Of a stretch of 34,692 bases of DNA, positions 1 to 8,343 are shown one piece after another. The DNA lies in assembly GCA_964632505.1 (NCBI GenBank), contig CAZWCE010000029.1:1-34692 (forward strand), in the 5' to 3' direction. Within the stretch, counting starts at the first letter, position 1. Every line of letters begins with the position of its first letter. This DNA is from CAZWCE01 sp964632505. GTDB lineage: Bacteria; Planctomycetota; Planctomycetia; Pirellulales; Thermoguttaceae. The notes below the pieces were generated by a model, which was given only the letters and a program-made list of their open reading frames with translations, searched no databases and was not told the origin of the DNA. Both the position numbers and the translations under genes were made by a program.

Positions 1-120
1 GTCAAGACTGATCGAAAGTGGAAAAAGTTATTCGCGATCGGTATATTATATTTGGCCGCAAAAATTGCAGGTAACGGGCATGAGATGGAAGTATATCTGA
101 TGAAAGATGAAAAAGCGTGA
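1..120 (+). CDS. C-terminal end of an unidentified protein, cut by the window edge
   Basis: The first base of the window opens a reading frame of 39 codons that ends in TGA at 118-120. The peptide has a basic start (TDRKWKK), a hydrophobic stretch (LFAIGILYLAAKIAG) and a charged tail (EVYLMKDEKA). This looks like a real C-terminus with one weak membrane segment. The gene begins left of the window, so no family can be named. Base composition here is more AT-rich than in the genes to the right. The frame could also be chance, since only 39 codons are visible. Confidence 0.4.
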   Translation, partial: VKTDRKWKKLFAIGILYLAAKIAGNGHEMEVYLMKDEKA

Positions 121-804
121 TCTTGGTTCACCACAGGTAAAAAGGACAAAGGAAACAAGGTGCGAATTCTATGATGAAGTCCGGGCATTTGATTAGTGCT
201 CATCCTCCATAGTAGAATAAACATCTCCATAACCACCAAACACCTGCTCCGATTCCTCCGACAAATATCGTTGTTCGAGCAATAGTTCTTCGGATCAACG
301 AGATTTTTCGAGAGCACCCGCGAACACTTCTTGAGGAATGGGACGAATGAACTCACCGTAGTCTTTGTTTCTGTCGCCACCAAGACTCCCAGGCCCAGCG
401 CACACTTTGGGTAAATTGAGCTGCTGGGTGGTCACCTGAAGGACGACTTCGCCGACTGTCCGGTGAGTCGATATGTCGAGTACGACCAGAGACACGGCCG
501 CACGGAGGAGCGTCGGTACTACCAGATCACCGCGCCGAGCCATCTTCGCCTCGCACCCGCACGGCCGCAGGCCTCTAGGAGGCGGAGATGGTGGAGGACG
601 CAGCAGGGAACGCCCTCCTGCTTTGGTTGGTGAATCCGAGCCGAGTCAATCGATCTCGACGACAAGGACTCATCAATCAGCCACTAAAATGTCGGAAGAA
701 CCGATAAAAGATCCTCAGTCGAGAGTGCTATTTGGCGTCCGGCTTCATTCGTTGGAGTCCCCCATTTCAATTCGCATTTCCGTCCCAAGAATTCCAATCA
801 TTTC
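121..804. other. Gene-poor stretch with a transposase remnant
   Basis: No intact gene is visible here. The part around 180-300 is AT-rich. On the minus strand it can encode a short hydrophobic peptide (TIFVGGIGAGVWWLW) without an ATG or clear ribosome site, so it is not called. Around 415-585 lies a transposase-like fragment, listed separately. The rest, about 590-800, has only Arg/Pro-rich frames that look like noise. Confidence 0.5.
415..585 (+). pseudogene. Remnant of an ISAs1-family transposase
   Basis: In one plus-strand frame (421, 424 and so on) the translation includes HLKDDFADC, then YVEYDQRHGRTEERRYYQ. The H-G-R-x-E-x-R-x-Y core resembles the segment after the central catalytic region of ISAs1-type DDE transposases, where an 'HGR-E-R' motif precedes a strand. 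A stop (TAA, 412-414) lies just upstream, and the frame decays into Arg/Trp-rich noise after about 585. Only a short broken piece therefore survives. No flanking inverted repeats were recognised. The family call rests on one motif read by eye. Confidence 0.4.
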
Positions 805-1380
805 TCAAGTCAGAAGAAACCCAACGGCGATCAGAGCGGACATCCCGATAAGTGCAATTGCTATCGACCGTGATGAGATCTCTTCTTTTTCAGTGCCGAG
901 ATGAAAGTGTTTTGCCTGACGGTTCCAAAGGGCCAATCCACCCAAGATGGCAGGAGTAGCAAGAGTCGGAAGGATCCAAACGTTTCCACCACTTTGCAGG
1001 AATCGACCGCTATCGGTCAACGGGTAAAGGATCCCCGCGACCAGGTAGACTCCATTGGCCACAAGACAGAAACCGGCGAAAAAACGCAGCAGAAAGCTTT
1101 CTGGTAGCTTGATGATTTCCGCAACGGCCCAAAGGATCAACGGAATGACCATCCCGAGTACCGGCCCCGACAGATGATATCGTTGCGGACAGGGAGGATC
1201 CGAGACATCGGTTCGGGAAATCGTCCACGGGAGCAAGACCACCTTTTCCACCGAAGCTCCCATTCCCCAAGCGGCCAGCACGTGCCCCAGTTCGTGAACC
1301 GCTTGCATGGCCAGCCAGCAGAAAGATAGCCAGGATCCAATCAGAAGCATCGTTTTCCAGTGATTTCTGAAAATGGCCAT
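805..1380 (-). CDS. M50-like membrane metalloprotease (site-2 protease type)
   Basis: This is a polytopic membrane protein of 191 residues from the ATG at 1380. A longer in-frame form would need a TTG at 1446. Residues 29-33 read HELGH, the zinc-binding HExxH motif, placed inside the first hydrophobic helix as in M50 proteases. A second motif (YPLTDSG, about 120-125) lies after later helices and could supply the third zinc ligand (Asp123). Hydrophobic helices are visible at about 11-30, 73-92, 97-118, 134-152 and 172-190. No PDZ domain is present, so this is a minimal member. In this family such proteins cleave substrates within the membrane, often anti-sigma factors, but no such partner is adjacent. 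It stands alone between decayed DNA and a cupin gene. Confidence 0.65.
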   Translation of the reverse strand: MAIFRNHWKTMLLIGSWLSFCWLAMQAVHELGHVLAAWGMGASVEKVVLLPWTISRTDVSDPPCPQRYHLSGPVLGMVIPLILWAVAEIIKLPESFLLRFFAGFCLVANGVYLVAGILYPLTDSGRFLQSGGNVWILPTLATPAILGGLALWNRQAKHFHLGTEKEEISSRSIAIALIGMSALIAVGFLLT

Positions 1381-1558
1381 TTCGTTCGATTCCGGGGAAC
1401 ACCATGATAGTTTCGACCAATGGACATCGATCGAATCATCGGGCAAGAATCACCGATCGCGTTGTCATTTCACGGGGAACAGCCTAGAGGAGGATTTACA
1501 CTTCCGCTCGAAGGGACACCTCTCCTGAAAGGCGCCCTCGGTTTGCGATGGACGACGC

Positions 1559-2098
1559 TCAAGAAGAAGGCTTCCAGGCTTGCAGAAGAGGACCTTCGGC
1601 TCCGTAAATCGGATCGGAGTCGGGAAGCTCCGTCGTGATGATGTTCTTCTCCGCTTCGGCCTGTTCCGAAGGGTCTCCTCGTAGCAGATCGTAATCTTCC
1701 TGTCCCTCCGGATAACCGCCTACCACGAGGAACAAATTCGAAGCGGCGATTCGCTTATGTCCTGTGCCAGCGGGAAGCACGGCAACATCGCCGGAACGAA
1801 CTTCCACGATCGGGCCGTCGGGTCCTCCGAAATGCACTTGCGCCTCGCCACCGCAGACGACCAACGTCTCATGGGCGTTGCTGTGGAAATGATGAAAGGG
1901 ATATACCCCGTTTTGCCAGGTGCCGGTCCATTGGTTTTCCATCATCAGCCGCTCCACTTCCTCGGCGTTTCCTTCATGGACTTCCCCGAGCGCCTGACGA
2001 TACACCACAAGCGGGAGAGTGGGGTTATTGGGGATTCCCTCGCCGGCGGTCAGGAGATGAGTTTCGACGTCGATCGATTCCATCGGCATTCTTTTCAT
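1559..2098 (-). CDS. Cupin-domain protein (YjlB-like)
   Basis: This is a soluble single-domain cupin of 179 residues. The first cupin motif is clear (FHHFHSNAHE, residues 68-77), with His70, His72 and Glu77 as likely metal ligands. A second motif follows (GDVAVLPAGTGHK), with His114 as the fourth ligand. Upstream is the sequence WQNGVYPFHH, typical of YjlB-type cupins. No signal peptide is seen. The ATG at 2098 follows a purine-rich AAGAGA ribosome site. Cupins of this type are small metal-binding proteins, either enzymes or sugar-binding proteins; the substrate cannot be read from the sequence. The gene is monocistronic by position, with a promoter candidate about 100 bases upstream. Confidence 0.75.
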   Translation of the reverse strand: MKRMPMESIDVETHLLTAGEGIPNNPTLPLVVYRQALGEVHEGNAEEVERLMMENQWTGTWQNGVYPFHHFHSNAHETLVVCGGEAQVHFGGPDGPIVEVRSGDVAVLPAGTGHKRIAASNLFLVVGGYPEGQEDYDLLRGDPSEQAEAEKNIITTELPDSDPIYGAEGPLLQAWKPSS

Positions 2099-2192
2099 GG
2101 CAATTCTCTTTCATGGAAATATGTACATCAGCCTTGCGTAGCAAATAAACCCATTCGTTTCAAAAAACGCATACAGAATCACCGACGGATGA

Positions 2193-2221
2193 TGAATACG
2201 ATGAAATCAATTCAATCGCAA
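2193..2221 (-). promoter_or_regulatory. Sigma70-like promoter for the cupin gene
   Basis: On the minus strand, TTGCGA (2221-2216) and TATTCA (2198-2193) are separated by 17 bases. They lie about 95 bases upstream of the cupin ATG, in AT-rich DNA between this gene and the zinc-ribbon gene. Confidence 0.4.
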
Positions 2222-2290
2222 TCAAACCCGCATTGGAGCACAGCATGATCGGGAGCCCACCGGTTGGAATACTTGCCGGAGGTCTCTATT

Positions 2291-2794
2291 TTAGAAGGGA
2301 AAGCCCCAATACTTTTTCGACAGCAGCCCGGTGAAAGCAGCAATTGCTTCGTGACGGTTCTCCATCGACTCGATTTTGTTCTCACGCGCGGCATAGGAAG
2401 GGACCGAGGAAATCAGCTTCTTCTGATAGTCGGCGCACTCCGCATCGCTCATGTAGGTGTCGCGGATTTCTTTGAGTTCTCCCGAGTCGAGAAGGAAACC
2501 TCCACAACTGTAGCATTCATCGACGTTCACTTCCTTCGACCTCTTGTATTGGTGGATTTGCATGTGGATGCCGCATTTCGGACATTTCACCGCACCACGA
2601 AGTTCATTGTTGACGCGCGGGTGCTTCAGTGCCGATTCAAGCGCTGCACCGAGGCCTTCGTCCGGTTCATCGAGCTTCACCAGTTCAAGATGATCGAACC
2701 AGATGCTCTTGCAGCCGTTTTCGCAGACATCGACGGCGACGCCGCCGAAATCTTTTTCTACCATCGTTCCACTACAAACGGGGCATTCCATCAT
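2291..2794 (-). CDS. Double zinc-ribbon protein (zf-TFIIB family)
   Basis: This is a 167-residue cytoplasmic protein with two copies of the zf-TFIIB-type zinc ribbon. The first has Cys4/Cys7 and Cys24/Cys28, followed by IWFDHLEL. The second has Cys71/Cys74 and Cys94/Cys97, followed by GGFLLDSGELKEI. The pattern CxxC...C(x)2-3C-x-G-x-(W/L)-x-D-x-x-E-L is the family signature. The C-terminal third is helical and charged, ending in a short aromatic tail (KKYWGFPF). Members are widespread small proteins without a settled function; nucleic-acid or protein binding is presumed. The ATG pair at 2794 follows a GCGAGA ribosome site. Confidence 0.75.
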   Translation of the reverse strand: MMECPVCSGTMVEKDFGGVAVDVCENGCKSIWFDHLELVKLDEPDEGLGAALESALKHPRVNNELRGAVKCPKCGIHMQIHQYKRSKEVNVDECYSCGGFLLDSGELKEIRDTYMSDAECADYQKKLISSVPSYAARENKIESMENRHEAIAAFTGLLSKKYWGFPF

Positions 2795-2917
2795 ATTCTC
2801 GCTTTCGTTGGATTTCAGGGATTGTGAATTTGAGAGGGATCAAGCCAAGCCATCCCTTCAACCCAACCAGCATCGGCTTGGGATGGCGGATCCTGATTTC
2901 TCAATTTCAAACGTTGA

Positions 2918-3286
2918 TCAAATGTTGTCCTTCCTCATGGATCGCTGGCTTTCGTGAATTCCCGGGGGATGTCCCGATCTTGCAAGGGAATCATCCATGA
3001 AAAAAGCGTTCATGAGGCAAAACGCATTCATGGATCTGCGCGATTCCCATGGAACGAAAAGGAAATGTATGGTTCCCAAGGAGATCGTCATGAGGCTCCC
3101 GAATAGGAAGCCACCGAGAAGGGCGGCGCTCAAGGCCAAGAAGATTCCGTCCCCTATATTGGTGGGAGTATGTAAGTGGGAAACTTCATAAATGAGCCCG
3201 AAGGCGAAGAACGCCAACCCCACGCCCATTCCGTAAAGGGTGCCCGTGATCAAGAATAGTTTTAGAAGAAAATGAAACTTGGTCAT
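2918..3286 (-). CDS. Small hypothetical membrane protein
   Basis: The gene encodes 122 residues from the ATG at 3286, preceded by a good ribosome site (AAGGGGAAG, about 6 bases upstream). An upstream in-frame ATG at 3382 has its GAAGGAG touching the start codon, so it is less likely. Three hydrophobic stretches are seen: residues 4-27, about 42-60 and 62-80. The C-terminal 40 residues are polar and contain an odd repeat (MNAFCLMNAFFMDD), encoded by two near-copies of a GCRTTCATG word. The tail may therefore be changed by a small duplication or frameshift. No family is recognised. Confidence 0.5.
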   Translation of the reverse strand: MTKFHFLLKLFLITGTLYGMGVGLAFFAFGLIYEVSHLHTPTNIGDGIFLALSAALLGGFLFGSLMTISLGTIHFLFVPWESRRSMNAFCLMNAFFMDDSLARSGHPPGIHESQRSMRKDNI

Positions 3287-3572
3287 CTGGAACTTCCCCT
3301 TTTCTTCGGTCAAAAGCGATCCCCTTTCCGGCACCTTCGAAAGCCCGGCTTTGAGGAGAAAAACGCAAAGAGCCGACAGCATCTCCTTCTGGGAATATGG
3401 ATTTCACAATCCACTCCGGTCGAGCCTCGCTTTGATAGGCCAACATAAACACAAACCCGATGCTTGATCATTGGGTTCCGATTGTAGAAGAAAAATGTCT
3501 TCATTGCCAGAGATGACCACTTTTTTCCGTCGATCCCCCCTCCAAAGAGCAGCACCACTGATAGCAATTTCG

Positions 3573-3602
3573 AAAAAAGCCCATCGGTCAAGATGGGCTT
3601 TT
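3573..3602 (-). terminator. Intrinsic terminator downstream of the Gfo/Idh/MocA gene
   Basis: A perfect hairpin has arms AAGCCCAT and ATGGGCTT (8 bp, 8-base loop). Read on the minus strand it is followed by a run of Ts (complement of the A run at 3573-3578). It lies about 40 bases after the stop at 3642. The plus strand also has TTTT after the stem, so it may work in both directions. Confidence 0.8.
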
Positions 3603-3641
3603 CGGGCCACTGGCGGGAAAGAAGCTCCATCGCTTGACCGA

Positions 3642-5000
3642 TCAGCCAACGTTCAGCCAGGAGTCGACATTTTCGATCGTCCACGGTTCGCGCTGCTTCC
3701 GATGAAGCATGGCGTTGGCTTGATCGTCTCCCGGGAATTCTTCTTTTTCGGGATCCCAGCGAAGTTTTCTGCCGAGCATCATGGCGATGTTTCCGACATG
3801 GGCCACGGAGATGGTGCGATGGCCGATCTCCGCCGGGGCGTAAGGCCGGCGACCTTCCTTGATGGCGTCGGTGAACTCCATGTGCTCGCCGCCGCGTCCG
3901 TCGGTTCGCGGGCGACGGAGTCGCTTCTCCGGCGGCAATTTCGTTTCCAAGAGTTCCGGTCGATTCGAGGTCGCCGGGGCCCGCCATCCTCGGGAAAGGA
4001 GCCATCCGTCGGTGCCTTCGAATTTCAAACCGGGCGTGTCTGTGAATAGTTCCGCGGTGAGTCCCGAAGGATATTTATAATGGATTTTGAACTCCGTGGC
4101 GGTGTTCCAGATTGCATCACGGGGCGGAAAATCGCCCTCGCCTTCCATTTCGATCGGGCCGGTTTCCTCGTTGCCGGTCGCCCAGTGGGCCAGGTCGATC
4201 ATGTGGGCGCCCCAATCGGTGATGACGCCGCCCGAATAGGCAAGATTCCAACGGAAATTGTAGTGCACGCGCGAAGCACAGTACGGCATTTCCGGGGCCT
4301 GACCTTGCCACATCTCGTAATTCAACTCCGGCGGAACCTTTCCCATGGTGGTGTCGAGTTCGTTGCCCATCCGATTGCTCGGGGGCAGAAGGATCTTCAC
4401 GTGCTTGATTTTTCCGAAGACTCCGGCTTGGATCAATTCGGCAATTCGGATATATGACTCGACCGATCGGTTCTCCGAAGCGGTTTGGAAGACCTTCCCC
4501 GATTTTTTCGCCTCATCGGCGAGGATGCGTCCTTCGCGGAGTGTCAGAGTCAGCGGTTTCTCGCAGATGACGTGCTTGCCCGCCTTCAGCGCCATGAGCG
4601 AGGGGATGACGTGCCAGTGATCCGGGGTGGCGACATCGACCGCGTCGATATCTTTCTGATTCACAAGATCGCGGAAGTCTTCGAAGGTCGCGCAACGGAA
4701 ATCCCGCCCCGTCTTTTTGGAGTAGTGGTCGTTGACCTTCTTCTCCGCTTTCGCCATACGTTTGGAATCGACATCGCAGACCGCGACCACCTGCTGATCT
4801 TCGTTGGCGAACATGCGATCGAGATTCCATCCGGTGCCGTGACCGCCGCAACCGATCAGCCCCATGGTGATCCGTTCGCTCGGCGCGGTCGTACCGTTCA
4901 ATCCGAGCGAAGTGCCGGGAACGATCAGCGGGGCGGCCGAAGTGGCGAGAACAGTCTTGATGAAATGACGACGCTTCATGTGACGTGGATCCTGCGACAT
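3642..5000 (-). CDS. Tat-exported Gfo/Idh/MocA-family oxidoreductase
   Basis: This is an NAD(P)-dependent sugar or inositol-type oxidoreductase of 452 residues. The N-terminus carries a twin-arginine signal (KRRHFIKT, residues 9-16, then a hydrophobic stretch to about 33), which sends the folded enzyme to the periplasm. This is common for the family in planctomycetes. The Rossmann glycine motif is GLIGCGG (47-53). The family EKP motif is CEKPL (146-150), with the conserved lysine at 148. The segment DWGAHMIDLAHW (262-273) is the C-terminal substrate-side motif with conserved Asp and His. The ATG at 5000 follows an AGGTGA ribosome site; Met8 is an alternative. The gene stands alone and ends at a clear terminator. 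The substrate is unknown. Periplasmic members of the family are now linked to oxidation of glycosides to 3-keto sugars, which would suit the DUF1080 protein at 11.6 kb. Confidence 0.88.
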   Translation of the reverse strand: MSQDPRHMKRRHFIKTVLATSAAPLIVPGTSLGLNGTTAPSERITMGLIGCGGHGTGWNLDRMFANEDQQVVAVCDVDSKRMAKAEKKVNDHYSKKTGRDFRCATFEDFRDLVNQKDIDAVDVATPDHWHVIPSLMALKAGKHVICEKPLTLTLREGRILADEAKKSGKVFQTASENRSVESYIRIAELIQAGVFGKIKHVKILLPPSNRMGNELDTTMGKVPPELNYEMWQGQAPEMPYCASRVHYNFRWNLAYSGGVITDWGAHMIDLAHWATGNEETGPIEMEGEGDFPPRDAIWNTATEFKIHYKYPSGLTAELFTDTPGLKFEGTDGWLLSRGWRAPATSNRPELLETKLPPEKRLRRPRTDGRGGEHMEFTDAIKEGRRPYAPAEIGHRTISVAHVGNIAMMLGRKLRWDPEKEEFPGDDQANAMLHRKQREPWTIENVDSWLNVG

Positions 5001-5184
5001 GATTCACCTTTCCATATTATTGGGTAGCCGATGAAATCGTTCAAAGCGATGAAATGACAGAGCAAAGGCTCTTCCATCCATTGTATTGTTTCTAATCATC
5101 GGATACCAGGGAGTTCCTTCCTGCACGACCTTTTTTCTCGAACCTCTATCCCTGGGATGATCATCCCCGAGATTCGGGCTGAAA

Positions 5185-5219
5185 CAAAAAACCTCCCCTT
5201 CCGTTCGGAAAGGGAGGTT
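5185..5219 (-). terminator. Strong intrinsic terminator after the phosphoesterase gene
   Basis: Read on the minus strand, AACCTCCCTTTCCG pairs with the GGAAGGGGAGGTT arm across a four-base loop (AACG), giving a GC-rich stem of about 12 bp followed by TTTTTTG. It lies about 37 bases after the stop of the phosphoesterase gene (5257), so it ends the three-gene operon and separates it from the Gfo/Idh/MocA gene. Confidence 0.85.
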
Positions 5220-5256
5220 GCAAAGGTGCTGCATCAAAGGGAGAAGGCGGTGATGC

Positions 5257-6642
5257 CTACCGGCCTCGTTCGATGAGCTGTTTGGCTCCGGATTCATCTT
5301 TTCTCAGCATGAAAGCATCGTGGAGTTTTCCGGTGACGGTCTTCGCTTCGAAATGAAGCGTGTCTCCCTCCACGCGAATCACCTGGTAAAGCTGCGTGTT
5401 TCCGGCGGTCGACACCATGAAAGGTTTGGGATTCAAGGTGTACATCTTCGGACCACTGACGGAGTTCACGTAAACCGTCCCGGTCCGCATTTCGATATCT
5501 TCGGCGCCATCTTCGTCAAAATCCGAGATTTCATAATGCGACGCGGGAGTCTCGAGCCCCGTCCGGGCATAGGTGTGATCGTGTCCCTGGAGGACCAGAT
5601 CGACCCCGTACTTCTCGAACAGCGGCTTCCAGGCCTTACGAAGTTCGGGGTTGTCGCGATCCTTGCCGGAAGAGAAGATCGGGTGATGGAAAACACAAAC
5701 CACCCAAGGATGCTCGTTTTCGGCGAGCACTTTCTCCAGCCAATCGGTTTGAACTTCGAGATGCTGGGTGCTCGAAAGACAGACAAATCGCATGTTGCCG
5801 TAGCAAAGCGTGTAGCACATCTCTTTCAGCCCTTCGGGGCCGTGCTCGGGAAGATTGAAAACGGCCCGCCAGTGCGGGGCGATGTACCGCGTACCGTCGT
5901 CACGCTTGGGATGCTCGTGGTTTCCGGGAACCGGCACGCTGGGAATGGTGGAGAACACCCAGTCGCCCGCTTGGAACCATTCCTCCCAGTGGACATCGTT
6001 TTCACCCCGATTGACCAGATCGCCCGCATGGACGAGAAAATCGGCCTGCGGATGATCCAGGATCGACTGGCGGAAGAGACGCGACCAGTGCGTGCGGATC
6101 GAGTTTTGAGCATCGCCGAAATAGAGGAACGAGAAGGATTCGATCTCTTCGGGGGGAGTGCGGTACTGGAACCAGGGGCTCCAATACTCGCCGTCGCCGA
6201 CGCGGTAAAGATAAGCCGTGTCCGGTTCGAGATTCCCGAACGTGACGGCGTGGTAATGGGCCGTATGGGCTTCGGTTTCGAGCTTCTGCGTTTCGGCTGC
6301 GACTTCCGCAACCTCTTCCGAGAAATCGGGGCCGTCGGTCGCGAGGGTGATCTCGGCGATCGCTTCGCCCACGTCGGCGGAGGTTCGCCAATTGACCGAA
6401 AGAGAGTGGGCCGGATCTTCCGTCAAGGTGAGGACGATCCGGTCGGGGAAACGGCACGGCTCGGAGGAAACGGAAGGCGGTTCCGATTCCTGAGCGATCG
6501 AGGGAGTTGCGAAGAGGGTTCCGAACGTCATGAAAACGGAAAGAGTGATCGGTCCGAACCATTCAGAGAGACGAACACGGGGACCCGAGAGGATCCCGTC
6601 CGATCGGAGATGATCTGAAGTGTGAGTGATGTGTTGGGTCAT
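5257..6642 (-). CDS. Secreted metallophosphoesterase with N-terminal fibronectin-like domain (purple acid phosphatase-like)
   Basis: The protein has 461 residues from the ATG at 6642, which follows AAAGGAGA at good spacing; an upstream in-frame extension has no support. A hydrophobic signal segment (residues 30-50, ending SIA|QE) predicts export. Residues about 62-163 form the fibronectin-III-like domain seen in purple acid phosphatases (VNWRT, then YLYRVGDG). The catalytic calcineurin-like domain follows with all metal motifs: FGDAQ (Asp177), HAGDLVNRG (Asp208), PGNHE (Asn241/His242), FHHP (His319/320) and GHDHTY (His354/356). It should hydrolyse phosphate esters in the periplasm or outside the cell; the substrate is unknown. 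It is the last gene of a minus-strand operon with the lipoprotein and the DUF1559 protein, 145 bases after the lipoprotein. Confidence 0.88.
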   Translation of the reverse strand: MTQHITHTSDHLRSDGILSGPRVRLSEWFGPITLSVFMTFGTLFATPSIAQESEPPSVSSEPCRFPDRIVLTLTEDPAHSLSVNWRTSADVGEAIAEITLATDGPDFSEEVAEVAAETQKLETEAHTAHYHAVTFGNLEPDTAYLYRVGDGEYWSPWFQYRTPPEEIESFSFLYFGDAQNSIRTHWSRLFRQSILDHPQADFLVHAGDLVNRGENDVHWEEWFQAGDWVFSTIPSVPVPGNHEHPKRDDGTRYIAPHWRAVFNLPEHGPEGLKEMCYTLCYGNMRFVCLSSTQHLEVQTDWLEKVLAENEHPWVVCVFHHPIFSSGKDRDNPELRKAWKPLFEKYGVDLVLQGHDHTYARTGLETPASHYEISDFDEDGAEDIEMRTGTVYVNSVSGPKMYTLNPKPFMVSTAGNTQLYQVIRVEGDTLHFEAKTVTGKLHDAFMLRKDESGAKQLIERGR

Positions 6643-6787
6643 GTCGATATCTCCTTTCAATGGTGGAGAGAAGGATAAACGTCGTCCTTGACGACCTCGA
6701 CCGCCGGGTGGAAGATCTTCCGCCGATGCGACGCGGCGATCGATGGAGGATTTGCAAGCAGGTCGAACGGCTTGAAGGCGTCGATTT

Positions 6788-7249
6788 CTAGTCGTCCTCG
6801 CCTTCTTCCAATTGCTCCAATTCATCGAGGCTTAACTGCCTTCGACCGGTCTTTTTCGGAAGTTTCACTTCGAACACGTTTTCTTCACCCTCCTTGATTT
6901 CGACTTCCATGACGTCGTTTTCGGAGTCGACCAGGCAGGGGCAGGAGAGATCGGCCTTGCCTTCCATCCAACCGACGCGGACGCGATGTTTTCCGACCAC
7001 CGCTCCGTCGTTCTTGCCGTAGGTCGAGACTTCGAATTCGCCGTTTTCATCGGCGCGCCCGATTCCCTGTTTTCCGACCAGAGCGGTTTCGCCCTGTTTG
7101 AGCGGCTCGAAGAAGACGAAGACATTGCCCACCGGCTCGCCTTCGCAAGTGACGGTGCCCCGGGTTTCGGCGGTGGGGAAATCCCCCTTGTTGCAGCCGA
7201 GGACGCAAATCAGAGAGAGTGTGCAAATACCAAGTATGAATTGTCGCAT
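6788..7249 (-). CDS. Small transthyretin-like / carboxypeptidase-regulatory-like lipoprotein
   Basis: A 153-residue exported lipoprotein. The signal peptide ends in a lipobox (VLGC, residues 16-19), with Cys19 as the lipidated residue. The mature part starts with TRGTVTCEGEPVGNVFVFFEP, the typical opening of the beta-sandwich (carboxypeptidase-regulatory or transthyretin-like) lipoproteins that planctomycetes carry in many copies beside DUF1559 genes. It continues with GRADENGEFEV and HRVRVGW strands, and ends in an acidic tail (ELEQLEEGEDD). An AAGGAA ribosome site precedes the ATG. The role is unknown; it may be an envelope partner of the pseudopilin-like protein encoded just upstream. Confidence 0.8.
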   Translation of the reverse strand: MRQFILGICTLSLICVLGCNKGDFPTAETRGTVTCEGEPVGNVFVFFEPLKQGETALVGKQGIGRADENGEFEVSTYGKNDGAVVGKHRVRVGWMEGKADLSCPCLVDSENDVMEVEIKEGEENVFEVKLPKKTGRRQLSLDELEQLEEGEDD

Positions 7250-7301
7250 CGTAGACGTATTCCTTCTATCAAAAATTCCGGATTTAGAATTCGGCCGAAC
7301 C

Positions 7302-7321
7302 CGGCCCGTACGACCGGGCCG
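7302..7321 (-). other. GC-rich hairpin between the DUF1559 and lipoprotein genes
   Basis: CGGCCCG and CGGGCCG form a perfect 7-bp stem with a 6-base loop, 45 bases after the DUF1559 stop. No T run follows on the minus strand, so it is more likely a processing or mRNA-stability element that sets different expression of the two genes than a full terminator. Confidence 0.4.
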
Positions 7322-7365
7322 ACCAAATCACATTTCTTTCATCAATACAAACATCGTTGAAGGAC

Positions 7366-8343
7366 TTAGAACTGCCCGATCGGCTGGCCGTCGTTGATGC
7401 CGTGCAGATCGCAGTAGGTTTGCATATCGATGTTTTCGCTGATGAAGTGGACCGAGCCGTCGCCCAGGGTGAAGTTCGCTCCGCCCGGGTGCCAACTGAA
7501 GGCGCAGTCGTCTCCCATGGCCATGTCCATCGAGGTGGGCGAGCAACCGCAGTTGATCGGGCGGTTGGTGCGGCCGTTGATTCGTGTTTGTTCGTCGGAG
7601 GCGAGTCCGCCGATCCAGACGGGCCAGTCGTCGACCTCATCGTCATCGTCGTACGCATAGGCCGATTCACCGGCCATGAGCGTATTGCTCAGACCGTCGG
7701 CCACGTCGCGAAATCGTCGGGTCGGACGCACTTCATCGAGCTTTTGCATCATGCCGTTGTCGCCGCGACAACTTCCGCCGGCGGCTTTGTAGCTGGTCGT
7801 CGCGTAGCCGACGTAGAAGTCCTTATCTTGCGGAAGGGCCCGATTCCGATCCCCCGGCACATCCCATCGTTCCGGAACAATCTCCGGCATACCGGAGGAG
7901 GGGCACAGGTAGAAGCTGACGATCTGATCGCCGCCCGGCCAAACCGGGTTCGAAGGATTGGCTTCGGCATAGTTTTTGAAAACGCCGGTCTGGTCGCCGT
8001 TCGGACTCACCAGCTCATAGAGCGTTTGCTGCTCGACGAAGGGGAGGATGAAACAGAGCCACCCGAAACCGTGGTCGTCGTAGCGATCCAAATCGGGGCC
8101 GCCCTCGCCGGTCATGTCGTATCCGCCCAGAAGCGAAGGGGGAAGTCGCTTGTGCGTATCGTGATAGTTGTGCAGGGCGAGACCGATCTGCTTCATGTTG
8201 TTCGTGCACTGCATGCGGCGTGCCGCTTCACGGGCCGCCTGGACCGCCGGCAGTAAGAGGGAGATCAGAATTCCGATGATGGCGATCACCACCAAAAGTT
8301 CTACCAGGGTAAAACCGTAGTTCCGTTGTTTTTTAGTATCCAT
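7366..8343 (-). CDS. DUF1559 protein with type-IV-pilin/type-II pseudopilin N-terminus
   Basis: The protein has 325 residues from the ATG at 8343, which follows a GAGGAGAAG ribosome site. The N-terminus is a prepilin signal: a short basic leader then GFTLVELLVV (residues 10-19). Prepilin peptidase would cut after Gly10, leaving a methylated Phe and a long hydrophobic helix. The segment AARRMQCTNNMKQIGLALHNYHD is typical of DUF1559. The C-terminal signature H-x9-DG is present (HPGGANFTLGDG, near residue 300). Planctomycetes carry dozens to hundreds of these proteins; they are thought to be pseudopilin-like surface or periplasmic proteins without a proven function. The gene heads an operon with the lipoprotein and the phosphoesterase. 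Confidence 0.92.
   Translation of the reverse strand: MDTKKQRNYGFTLVELLVVIAIIGILISLLLPAVQAAREAARRMQCTNNMKQIGLALHNYHDTHKRLPPSLLGGYDMTGEGGPDLDRYDDHGFGWLCFILPFVEQQTLYELVSPNGDQTGVFKNYAEANPSNPVWPGGDQIVSFYLCPSSGMPEIVPERWDVPGDRNRALPQDKDFYVGYATTSYKAAGGSCRGDNGMMQKLDEVRPTRRFRDVADGLSNTLMAGESAYAYDDDDEVDDWPVWIGGLASDEQTRINGRTNRPINCGCSPTSMDMAMGDDCAFSWHPGGANFTLGDGSVHFISENIDMQTYCDLHGINDGQPIGQF

Noticed and set aside
295..543. Minus-strand frame of 82 codons
   Set aside because: It lies opposite the transposase-like fragment, continues upstream into Pro/Arg-rich noise and has no ribosome site.
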